A stretch of DNA of 64,000 nt from DAOPXV01 sp964551445 (GTDB lineage Bacteria > Muiribacteriota > UBA9980), in assembly GCA_964551445.1 (NCBI GenBank), contig CAZKCG010000009.1, positions 62,001 to 126,000 on the forward strand, read 5' to 3'. Made by a program: the position numbers and the translations under genes. Each line of letters starts with the position of its first letter. The first letter of the stretch is position 1. The notes beneath the pieces were generated by a model. The model searched no databases. It worked only from the letters and a program-made list of their open reading frames with translations, and was not told where the DNA came from. Below are positions 51,312 to 60,570 of this stretch, piece by piece.

Positions 51312-52775
51312 ATGAATTATAGATCACTTTCTGATTTTATGGATGAACTGAGGCGCTCCGGAGACCTTTGCGATATCGGCGAACGCGTCGATCCAAACCT
51401 CGAGGTCACGGAGATATGCGACCGGGCCGTTAAAAATTCGGGGCCGGCGCTGTTGTTCAAAAATGTCGCGGGATGCGGAATTCCTCTGGCAATGAATCTT
51501 TTCGCGAGCGACGCGCGCATGAAAAAGGCGCTCGGCGTGAAAAGCTACGACGAGATAACGGCGCGGCTTGAAAATCTTCTGAAGGCGCCGAAGTCGAGTA
51601 GTTTTTTCGAGAAAATGGGTCAGCTGCCGAAACTCATCGAAGCTTCGAACGCGCTGCCGAAGGTCGTTAAGCGTGAAAACTCCGAATGCAAGGAAGTCGT
51701 TTTGACCGATGCGTCGGCTATAGATCTGAACTCTTTTCCGATAATAAAATGCTGGCCGAAAGACGCCGGCAAATTCATAACATTTCCGCTTGTTATAACG
51801 AAAAATCCTGTCACGGGAATTCAAAATATGGGAATGTATAGAATGCAGGTACTGTCGCGTAACGAGACCGCGATGCACTGGCATAAACATAAGGACGGCG
51901 CTTATATCGCGGCGCTTCATAAGGAAACCGGAGGAACGAAAGTTCCGGTATCGGTAGTTATCGGGGCCGATCCCGCGACGATGTTTTCCGCCACCGCCCC
52001 GCTTCCGAACGGGGTCGATGAGATCATGCTCGCCGGCTTCATCAGAAATAAACCGGTCGAGATAGTTAAGAGCGAACTATCCGATATCATGGTCCCGGCG
52101 CATGCCGAGATAATCCTCGAAGGCACCGTCGATCTATCCGATCTTCGAGTTGAAGGGCCTTTCGGAGACCACACCGGTTTTTACTCGCCGGCGGATAACT
52201 ATCCCGTTTTCACGGTCGAATGTATAACCATGCGGAAAAATCCGGTCTTCATTGAAACGATAGTCGGAATGCCGCCGATGGAAGATTTTTTTCTCGGAAT
52301 GGCCACTGAAAGGATCTTTCTTCCGCTTCTGAAACTTCAATGCCCTGAAGTTATTGATATAAAATTCCCGCTCGCCGGCGTTTTTCATAACCTGGTGCTT
52401 GTCAAGATCAAAAAACTTTATCACGGCCACCCTCAGAAAATAATGAGCTATTTCTGGGGCCAGAACCAGCTGATGTTCACTAAAAACATCGTGGTGTTCG
52501 ATGAAAACACCGACATTCATAACGCCGACGAGGCGCTCTTTATGATGCTTGCCAATACCGATTTCAAGCGCGACGTGATAAGCTGCGACGGGCCGCTCGA
52601 TATACTCGATCACGCATCCTTCATCGAAGGATACGGGCCGAAGGTCGGAATAGACGCGACATTCAAGGGCGGCGAGCCGGGATGCCGCAAATGGCCCGAA
52701 CTTTTAAGGATGAATGAAAATATAAAAAAAGCCGTTGATGAGAAATGGGAAAAGCTGGGAATTAAAAAACAATGA
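51312..52775 (+). CDS. UbiD-family prenylated-FMN-dependent decarboxylase
   Basis: I place the start at ATG 51312, giving 487 residues and the usual UbiD beginning 'YRSLSDFMDELRRSGDL'; an ATG at 51282 lies inside the promoter. Family landmarks: 'GMYRMQVLSRNETAMHWHKHKDGA' (prFMN-binding Arg region), 'EGPFGDHTGFYS' (catalytic acidic residues), 'FIETIVGMPPMEDFFLG' and 'HGHPQKIMSYFWGQNQ'. UbiD enzymes reversibly decarboxylate aromatic or unsaturated acids. No UbiX (prFMN synthase) gene is nearby. Without other menaquinone genes the substrate is open: ubiquinone/menaquinone precursor or an aromatic acid. Confidence 0.92.
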   Translation: MNYRSLSDFMDELRRSGDLCDIGERVDPNLEVTEICDRAVKNSGPALLFKNVAGCGIPLAMNLFASDARMKKALGVKSYDEITARLENLLKAPKSSSFFEKMGQLPKLIEASNALPKVVKRENSECKEVVLTDASAIDLNSFPIIKCWPKDAGKFITFPLVITKNPVTGIQNMGMYRMQVLSRNETAMHWHKHKDGAYIAALHKETGGTKVPVSVVIGADPATMFSATAPLPNGVDEIMLAGFIRNKPVEIVKSELSDIMVPAHAEIILEGTVDLSDLRVEGPFGDHTGFYSPADNYPVFTVECITMRKNPVFIETIVGMPPMEDFFLGMATERIFLPLLKLQCPEVIDIKFPLAGVFHNLVLVKIKKLYHGHPQKIMSYFWGQNQLMFTKNIVVFDENTDIHNADEALFMMLANTDFKRDVISCDGPLDILDHASFIEGYGPKVGIDATFKGGEPGCRKWPELLRMNENIKKAVDEKWEKLGIKKQ

Positions 52776-52795
52776 TATGTAAAATGGAGGCATTT

Positions 52796-53776
52796 ATGAA
52801 AAATTCAAGAACTGGTTTAAAAACGATCATTTTTATTGCGGCGGCGGTTTTTATTATTAATTTTACTGGCGCGGATGCGTTCGCGGCCGGGAAGTCAACT
52901 GACTGCAATGTGTACAAAGGCGGCTGGTTCAATATTGAATATCCTTACTATTTAACCGCCAAACCGTCGATGATGTCGCAATCTAATCCCGGAACATATG
53001 ACAGCGCATTTTTTGTTTCGTACGATGAAAAAGTCGAGTTTTATATTTTTTCGCCTCAATGGAACGGCGAAGCTAAAGATATCGAGGTTAACAAAAAAAC
53101 GGAAAATGCCTCTCCTGCCCAGGTTCAAAAAAAAGACGGCCGTGAGATCACAAATTATACCATAACCGCTAAAGACGGAAGCTATACGCGCACCTATCAG
53201 CAGACCGTTGAAAAAGGCTCTAAAAAATGGGTTATAGGTTTGAAATATAAAACTTTGGAAGATGAAAACATGTACAATATGCACAATGCGGATTATTTAA
53301 ATTTCAAGAGATCGTTGAAGCAGTTTTCGGCCAAAGGTAATGGTATTACCTGGAATATATTTAAAGGCGGCTGGTTCAATATTGAATATCCGACAGATTT
53401 CACCGTCAGACCGTCGATAATATCACCAACCAATAACGGAACATACGATAGCGCATTCTTCACTTCGCCCGACAACAAAGTCGAGTTTTACATGTTTTCT
53501 CCTCAGTGGAGTTATGACGCTAAAGATATAGCGATCAACGAAAAAACGGAAACCGCTTCTCCGGCAGAAGTTCAAAAAAAAGACGGCCGTGAGATCACGA
53601 ATTATACCATAACCGCTAAAGACGGAAGCTATACGCGCACCTATCAGCAGACCGTTGAAAACGAAGGCAGCACCAAATGGGTGATAGGCTTGAAATACGC
53701 GACCCAAAAAGATTACGATAAATACAAGGCGGCGTATCTGAAATTCAAAGGCTCGCTCAAACAGTTCGCCGACTGA
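52796..53776 (+). CDS. Exported protein with two 149-residue tandem repeats
   Basis: The start is set at ATG 52796 by GGAGG (52786-52790); the frame is open upstream to 52772 without a ribosome site. Signal peptide 'IIFIAAAVFIINFTGADAFAA', then two copies of one domain, each beginning 'GGWFNIEYP' and running through 'FYIFSPQW', 'KKDGREITNYTITAKDGSYTRTYQQTVE' and 'KWVIGLKY'. The copies are offset by exactly 447 bp. The domain looks beta-rich; no family recognised. It immediately follows ubiD (20 bp after its stop) and ends at a terminator. Confidence 0.75.
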   Translation: MKNSRTGLKTIIFIAAAVFIINFTGADAFAAGKSTDCNVYKGGWFNIEYPYYLTAKPSMMSQSNPGTYDSAFFVSYDEKVEFYIFSPQWNGEAKDIEVNKKTENASPAQVQKKDGREITNYTITAKDGSYTRTYQQTVEKGSKKWVIGLKYKTLEDENMYNMHNADYLNFKRSLKQFSAKGNGITWNIFKGGWFNIEYPTDFTVRPSIISPTNNGTYDSAFFTSPDNKVEFYMFSPQWSYDAKDIAINEKTETASPAEVQKKDGREITNYTITAKDGSYTRTYQQTVENEGSTKWVIGLKYATQKDYDKYKAAYLKFKGSLKQFAD

Positions 53777-53810
53777 TAAATTTTTGCTCGAAACAAATAA
53801 AAGTATGAAA

Positions 53811-53841
53811 AAAACCATCGTATGATCCGATGGTTTTTTTT
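53811..53841 (+). terminator. Rho-independent terminator
   Basis: ACCATCG (53814-53820), loop TATGATC, CGATGGT (53828-53834) and a T run. Confidence 0.88.
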
Positions 53842-53891
53842 GACGCTTATTCAAAACTTATCTCATCTGACGGCCTGAAGAAAGAATAAAT

Positions 53892-53928
53892 AAATGACCG
53901 CGACCAATAAAGGTAACGCGGTCATTTT
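53892..53928 (-). terminator. Terminator overlapping the stop of the second O-antigen ligase gene
   Basis: AAATGACCGCG (53892-53902) pairs with CGCGGTCATTT (53918-53927); minus-strand T-rich tail follows. The stem includes the stop codon of the gene at 53922. Confidence 0.75.
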
Positions 53929-56810
53929 GCGTAAATAACCTTATTGGCATATTCGAATATTTCAGGCAGCGCCATTTTGAAGTCGCCTTTATGAAGCTTG
54001 ACCAGAGCCAGAAGAATGGCGGAATTATAATAGGCGTCGAGGTTTAGATATTCGAATTCCGAGATCTTAAAATTGAACAGCGCGTCGTCGCGGTATAAAT
54101 TCTTGTACTGAATGTCAAAATTTCTCGCCGATTCGAGGTTTCTGATCACGAGAAAATAAAGGAGACGGCGAGCCGATACGATATCGCCTTTTTTGTAATG
54201 CGCCCATGAAAGGATCCTTAAGATGTCATTGGTCAATTCGGCTGGAGTTTCAATGAATTTCGCGTTATTTTTTATGATGGAATCGTAATCGCCGGACGCG
54301 AACGCGTCGAGGTCCTCCGGCGTGTTTTTAAACTGTGGATGGTATTCTTTTATGGCGATCTCCGCTGAATCATTGCCAAACAGATATTTATCCATTACCG
54401 GGAAAAGTATTTTCTCGTCTACGGAAGTGGTTTTTGAAAGTTCTTCGAGTTTTTGAATAATGGCATTATTATCAAGTTTTTTGACCTGACGCCAGATGAG
54501 AGGCATGACATAGATCATTTTGGATAATATCAGATTCTCATTGAGGTATTCGCGGGACCTTGTTTTATAATCATAATTGATCGCCGGCAGGACCTTTTGA
54601 GTTTTCGAGGTCGCCTGTGAACTTTGGTTTATACAATAGATCAGGTATTGATCGACGTTAGGGATATCCAGATTTATGCACGCGTATAAAGTTATTACGA
54701 TGTACTGGATATACCGCTCCATGGCCTTGTAATCTTTGGTTTTCATGATGTTATAAATTTCGGCGAGACGGGTCTGATTATATTTAGCGAACTCTTCCGG
54801 TGCTTTTTCACCGTATATTTCGACGAATCTTGAGAACATCGTTTCCGGATTCAGATAAGAATCGGCAAGGCTTTTGGCCGCGTCAGCCGGGGACGGGCCG
54901 CCGTCTCTCTTTTTTTTGTATATTCGATCCATAAGATCGAAATTATTTTGCAGGCTGTCGTCGATGATAATGATATCAAGGCATTTTTTTGAGGCGGCGA
55001 GCGCCTCGTTCATTCTCGAGGCGCCTTCGTCCGCCTTGTTTTTCATGAGATACGAGAGCAATATAGCATAACTTTTATTGGTGAGAAAGACGAAATTTCC
55101 GGGTTCGTTAGCGACCGCGGTATTGAAATGATTTTCGGCCGAATCCATCTTTCGATAATCGTTCATGGCGGAAATGCCGAGCCGGTTGGCGCGCGCGGCC
55201 ACGAAATAATAGTGTCCCCAGATGATGAACGTGAACGATACCGCCGCGGCCAGAGAAAGCGAAATATAAACGATATGCTTCGGCGCGCCCGCTTTTTTAT
55301 CAGTTGGAACTTCGGGCCGGGAAACGGCGGTTTCATTTAAAGAAGGGTTGAATTTCATGAAATAGAAGAAAACCGCCAGATTAAAAAAAGTCGAAGGTAT
55401 CCACGGGGCGATCTCGCGAAAGAAGGGCTGATCAAAACATGAAACGACGGCGTATGCCAGAATTGAAGCGGCCGCCGACCATAAATACGCATTTACTAAT
55501 TCCGGCGCCGGGAACGCCCGGCTGGAATTATCTTCAGGTTCGGTGCCGGTTTTTCGGTCCGGTCTTTGAAGCGCGCTCAGATACATTCCGAAGATCGAAT
55601 ATATGAAAAATGAGATCATTGGAAGCGAATAATGCGGGCTGAAGGATGAGTTCGTGAATACTCCGGCAAGCATTGATATCAATACGATATTCATCGTTGC
55701 AGCGGTTTCGTTTCGTTCAAACGCGCCCGTTTTTATCGAACGGTAAAACGAGCGGACGATCAGCGAAAGCGGAAGTAAATATAAAATAGTTCCGAAAATG
55801 CCGACTCCGCATAGTTTATCGAGAATGAAATTGTGGGCGTCGATCGCCCAGAACGAATATTTTTGAATGCCCCCGATGAAGGCGTTCGGGCCGATCCCGA
55901 ACCAGGGGTTGTCGCGAAACAGCTGAAGCGAGGCGCTCCAGATGGATGAACGGTTGGCGAGGCTCGTTATCGTATCGCTCTGAAATAGGCTTTTTATCTT
56001 TTCAAAGTAATGCGGCATTGTAGCCGATAAAGTAAAAACCAGAACGGCCGCGGATATCAGGCCGTAAAAAAAGAGTTTATTTCCGTTAGCTTTTTTGGGG
56101 TATTGTATCCAGTAAGTGAAGGCAGCGGCGGTTAAGGCAAAACAAAATCCGGCGATGGCTCCGCGCGACGCGGTCAGAAAAATGAAAAAACCGCATAGAA
56201 AAACGAAGAACAAATTTAACATCATTACCGGTTTGCTGATTTTCCGGCCCCTCTCCGACGCCAGAAAAAAAATCGCGGGCAGCATGCTGATTATGAGCAT
56301 AGTAGCCGTTATATTAGGGTGCAGGAGCATGTAGTGCATGCGCCCGTCATAGGAGAGCGATCTGACCTCGATAAAGGTAGCGTAAAAAAGCCTCAGCCAG
56401 AAGAAGACCGAAATGATCGAGAGAAATTTGAAGTGGTCCCTGATCTTTATAGGATCAAAAGAAAAAATTACCCTGGCGGAAAAATAAATCAGGAAATATG
56501 TGATCTGAAAAACGGCTTCCCTGACGGAAAGATCGTAACATTGAGAATAGGATATCGCGGCTATGTTATAAAACATGTCGAGCAGAAATAATAGGTCGAT
56601 CAATGCAAATTTGCCGAGGATAAGGCTTTTGATAGACGGTGAGCGGTAAATGCCGGTCAGAAGGACAGCCGCGATGAGAACCATATTTACGAAAAAAATA
56701 TAGTTAGGATGAAAAAAATTGGGTTCGCCCGTGAAAAACGATACCGCCATAAGGTTTATCATGGCGAGAAAGGCGTATGCGGCGTAACATGCGAAGCTTA
56801 TATGGGGCAT
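53922..56810 (-). CDS. O-antigen ligase/PglL-like membrane protein with long helical C-terminus
   Basis: 962 residues. About 12-13 membrane segments in residues 1-560; the Wzy_C-type region contains 'RSSIWSASLQLFRDNPWFGIGPNAF' and 'DAHNFILDKLCGVGIFG', with the buried His expected of WaaL/PglL enzymes. The last ~400 residues are soluble helices without clean TPR spacing ('ENHFNTAVANEPGNFVFLTNKSYAI' may be one TPR). It starts 19 bp after the giant repeat lipoprotein gene, suggesting co-transcription. It may ligate polysaccharide to lipid A or to a protein; the linked lipoprotein is a possible acceptor, which is inference. Confidence 0.82.
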   Translation of the reverse strand: MPHISFACYAAYAFLAMINLMAVSFFTGEPNFFHPNYIFFVNMVLIAAVLLTGIYRSPSIKSLILGKFALIDLLFLLDMFYNIAAISYSQCYDLSVREAVFQITYFLIYFSARVIFSFDPIKIRDHFKFLSIISVFFWLRLFYATFIEVRSLSYDGRMHYMLLHPNITATMLIISMLPAIFFLASERGRKISKPVMMLNLFFVFLCGFFIFLTASRGAIAGFCFALTAAAFTYWIQYPKKANGNKLFFYGLISAAVLVFTLSATMPHYFEKIKSLFQSDTITSLANRSSIWSASLQLFRDNPWFGIGPNAFIGGIQKYSFWAIDAHNFILDKLCGVGIFGTILYLLPLSLIVRSFYRSIKTGAFERNETAATMNIVLISMLAGVFTNSSFSPHYSLPMISFFIYSIFGMYLSALQRPDRKTGTEPEDNSSRAFPAPELVNAYLWSAAASILAYAVVSCFDQPFFREIAPWIPSTFFNLAVFFYFMKFNPSLNETAVSRPEVPTDKKAGAPKHIVYISLSLAAAVSFTFIIWGHYYFVAARANRLGISAMNDYRKMDSAENHFNTAVANEPGNFVFLTNKSYAILLSYLMKNKADEGASRMNEALAASKKCLDIIIIDDSLQNNFDLMDRIYKKKRDGGPSPADAAKSLADSYLNPETMFSRFVEIYGEKAPEEFAKYNQTRLAEIYNIMKTKDYKAMERYIQYIVITLYACINLDIPNVDQYLIYCINQSSQATSKTQKVLPAINYDYKTRSREYLNENLILSKMIYVMPLIWRQVKKLDNNAIIQKLEELSKTTSVDEKILFPVMDKYLFGNDSAEIAIKEYHPQFKNTPEDLDAFASGDYDSIIKNNAKFIETPAELTNDILRILSWAHYKKGDIVSARRLLYFLVIRNLESARNFDIQYKNLYRDDALFNFKISEFEYLNLDAYYNSAILLALVKLHKGDFKMALPEIFEYANKVIYAK

Positions 56811-56829
56811 CGTTCCTCCGAAAAAAGTT

Positions 56830-59800
56830 CTATGGCGCCGTGTAACCGGCGGTCGATGAAAGCGGAGCGCCCGCGGTTTCGCCTGTGCCTCCCGCGTCAG
56901 CCTTTACTCTGACCTTTACCCATCCGGTCGTTATATTTCCCCATAGGCCGTTCTGCGGCTTGATGGTGCAAAGCGTCCATGACGATCCGTTATCGCTGGT
57001 ATATTCATAATCAGCCACGGCCGTGTAGGATGGAACATTGGTCCAGTCGAAGGTGTTCGTCATTGCGTCCACGGTCAGCGGGCCCGATGGCGCGGGCGGC
57101 GGATCCGTGTAGTCTGAAGTCGATCCGAGAGCGGCGCTCGCCGGTTCCCCGAACCCTCGGGCGTCGGCGATGATGCGCACCTGAACCAATCCTGCCGTAA
57201 TGTTTCCGGAAATGCCGGTAACGGGCTTGACTGTGCAGACGGCCCATGAAGCTCCGTTGTCCTTTGTGTATTCGTAGTCGCTCGTGTTTGTAAAAAGAGG
57301 CGTATTGGTCCAATCGAAAGTGTTCAGTCTGTCATTGACCACGGCGGCTGTCGGCGCGGCCGGTGCGGCATTATAAAGGGTGAGCGACGCGAGCGACGGG
57401 CTTGCCGCTTCGCCGGAACCGACGGCGTTAGCTTTGATCCTGACCTTTACCCATCCGGCCGTTATATTCCCGCTCATACCGCTCTGCGGTTTGATAGTGC
57501 AGACGGCCCATGAAGCTCCGTTGTTCTTAGTATATTCATAATTGGAAACGGTTGTGTAAAGAGGATTGTCGGTCCAGTTGAAAGTGTCCGCGATATTATC
57601 GACGACAGGGTCAGTAGGCGCGGCGGGAAACGCGGTATAGGGGGCGAGTGACGAAAGGATCGCGCTTGGAGGCTCTCCGAATCCCAGCGCGTTGACCTTT
57701 GTTCTGACCTTTACCCAACCGGAAGTTACGTCGCCGGAGATCCCGGTTACCGGTTTTGATGCGCAAACGGTCCAGCTGGCTCCGTTGTCCTTTGAATATT
57801 CATAGTTAGCCGCCGTGGTATAAGAGGGCGTTAATGTCCAGTCGAAAGTGTTTAATTTATCATCCGATACCGGAACGGTCGGCGCGGCCGGCGTGACGTT
57901 ATACTGAACGACCGAAACCAGAGCAGGGCTTGCGGCTTCGCCGGATCCGGCGGCGTTCGCCCTGATCCTGACCTTTACCCATCCGGCCGTTATATTTCCG
58001 CTCATTCCGCCCTGAGGTTTTACGCTGCACACGGTCCACGCGGCGCCGTTATCGCGCGTATATTCGTAATCGTCTGCGCTCAGGAAAAGCGGAGTGTAGG
58101 TCCAGTCAAAAGTGTCAGCGGAGTTATCCACCATCGAATCCGTGGGCGCAGCGGGAAAAGCGGTATAAGATGCGAGCGATGAAAGCGCCGTCCCCGCCGA
58201 CTCGCCGAAACCGAGCGCGTTAGGTGCGGTTCTGACCTTTACCCATCCGGTCGCGACGCTGCCTGAAATACCCGAGACGGGTTTAGCCGTGCAGGCGGTC
58301 CATGTCGCGCCGTTGTCTTTGGAATATTCGTAGTTGGCCGCCGCGGTATAAGAAGCCGCAAATGTCCAGTCGAAAGTATTAAATTTATCGTTCGATAAGG
58401 GCGCGGTCGGCGCTGCCGGAATTCCGTTGAAAGGCGCGTTTGACGAAAGGATGGAACCGGCCGGTTCGCCTGTGCCGGCTGCGTTTGCCCTGACGCGGAC
58501 CTGGACCCATCCGATAGTTATATTTCCGCTCATTCCGGCCTGCGGCTTAAATGTGCAGACGGTCCATGTACTTCCATTATCCCTGGAATATTCATAATCT
58601 GATGTGTTCGCGAAAAGTGGCGCGTTCGTCCAGTTGAAAGTGTCCGCGGCGTTATCGACGATTGGAAGCATCGGCGCTTGCGGCGCTGCCGTATAAGCCG
58701 CTGCGGATGAAAGCGGGGAGCCTGAAAGCAAGCCCAGCGCTGAAGCGTTTGCCGCGATCCTGACCTTTACCCATCCGGTGGTTATGTTGCCCGATAATCC
58801 CGTCACGGGTTTTGTGGTGCAAAGCGTCCACGCGGCTCCATTGGTCATTGAGTATTCATAATCTGAAACATTTGTAAAGTAAGGTGTGTTAGTCCAGTCG
58901 AAGGTGTTTAATTTATCGTTTGATACGGGCGCGGTTGGCGCGGCCGGCGCTATATTATAAGGCGCGTTAGACGCGAGGGCGGCTCCGGCCGCTTCGCCTG
59001 TGCCGGCCGCGTTAGCTTTGACGCGTACCTTTACCCATCCGCTGGAGATGTTTCCGCTCATTCCGGTCTGAGGTTTAACCGTGCAAAGCGTCCATGCCGC
59101 GCCGTTATCTTTTGAGTATTCATAATCACTTACGCTTGTGAAAAGTGAAGTGTTGGTCCAGTCGAAAGTGTCGGCCGAGTTATCGACTATCGGATCGGTG
59201 GGCGCGGCGGGTTCCGCCAGATACGCAACGGCCGACGCCAGCGCCGTTCCGGCCGGCGCGCCAGGCCAGGAATTTGCCGCGACCCTGACCTTTACCCATC
59301 CGGCCGTTATATTGCCGGCCATTCCGGTCAACGGTTTCGCCGTGCATATAGCCCATGTTACGCCATTGTCCTTTGAAAATTCATAGTTTGACAAACTGGT
59401 GAACGCGGCGGCGTTGGTCCAGTCAAAAGTGTTGAACTTATCGTCCGATACTGGTGCGGTAGGTGCCGCCGGAGCTTCAGTATAAGGGGCGGCCGATGAA
59501 AGGACGCCGCCGGCCGCCTCGCCCGATCCGGCCGCGTTCGCGATAACGCGTACTTTGACCCATCCGGCCGTTATATTCCCGCTCATTCCGGTCTGAGGTT
59601 TAACTGTACAAAGTGTCCATCCGGCCCCGTTATTTTTAGTATATTCATAATTTGAGATGCTTGTGAAAAGAGGATTATTCGTCCAGTCAAAAGTGTCCGT
59701 CGTGTTATCGGTGACTGGCGCCGTAGGCGCCGCCGGAGCGGCAGTATAAGCGGAGGAGGATGAAAGAGGTACGCTTGCGGCTGCTTCGGTGCCGCCGGCG

Positions 59801-60570
59801 TTCGCCTTGATCCTGACCTTTACCCATCCGGCCGTGATATTTCCGCTCATTCCGTTCTGGGGTTTTACCGTACAGAGCGTCCATGCCGCGCCATTGTTTT
59901 TCGTATATTCATAATCTGAAATGTTTGTGAATAGCGGCGTATTAGTCCAGTCGAAGGTGTTCGTCCGGTCATCGATAATGCCGGCGGTAGGCGCAGCCGG
60001 CGCAGTCGGATCCGGAGGCTCCGGAACGAAAGCGACCGTAAATGCTGAAGTTGAGGCAAGGGCCATCCCGGCCGCCTCATTGGCTCCCGCCGCGGCATTA
60101 GCCTTCACACGGACCTTTACCCAGCCAGTCGTGATGTCGCCGGCAAAACCGCTCTGTGGTTTAACCGTGCAAAGCGTCCATCCGGCCCCGTTATTTTTTG
60201 TGTACTCATAGTCTGAAATACTTGTGAAAAGAGGATTGTTAGTCCAATCGAAAGTATCCGCCGCGTTATCCGCGACAGGGTTTGCAGGCGCCGAAGGCGT
60301 CGCGGTATAAGCCGCAAGCGATGAAAGCGGCTGGCTTGCCGGATAGGCCGCGCCGGAAATGCCCGCCCTGACCCTGACCTTTACCCATCCGGCGGTGATA
60401 TTTCCACTCATTCCGGTTTGCGGTTTAACCGTACAGACCGTCCAGCTCACGCCGTTGTTTTTTGAGAACTCGTAATTTGAAGGAGCCGTATATAAAGGAT
60501 TATTCGTCCAGTCGAAAGCGTTGAATTTATCATCTGTTACTGGATTTACCGGCGCCGCTGCCACCGGTGC
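56830..60570. repeat. 14-copy coding tandem repeat, ~264 bp unit, two-unit higher-order period
   Basis: DNA counterpart of the repeats in the giant lipoprotein. The motif 'GACCTTTACCCATCCGG' recurs about every 264 bp. Alternation of two repeat types gives a longer ~528-bp period, as expected if the array grew by duplicating pairs. This locus could vary in length between strains and is prone to misassembly. Confidence 0.8.

Noticed and set aside
56830..60570. CRISPR or non-coding satellite array
   Set aside because: Units are ~264 bp, in one open frame, with no spacers; clearly protein-coding repeats.
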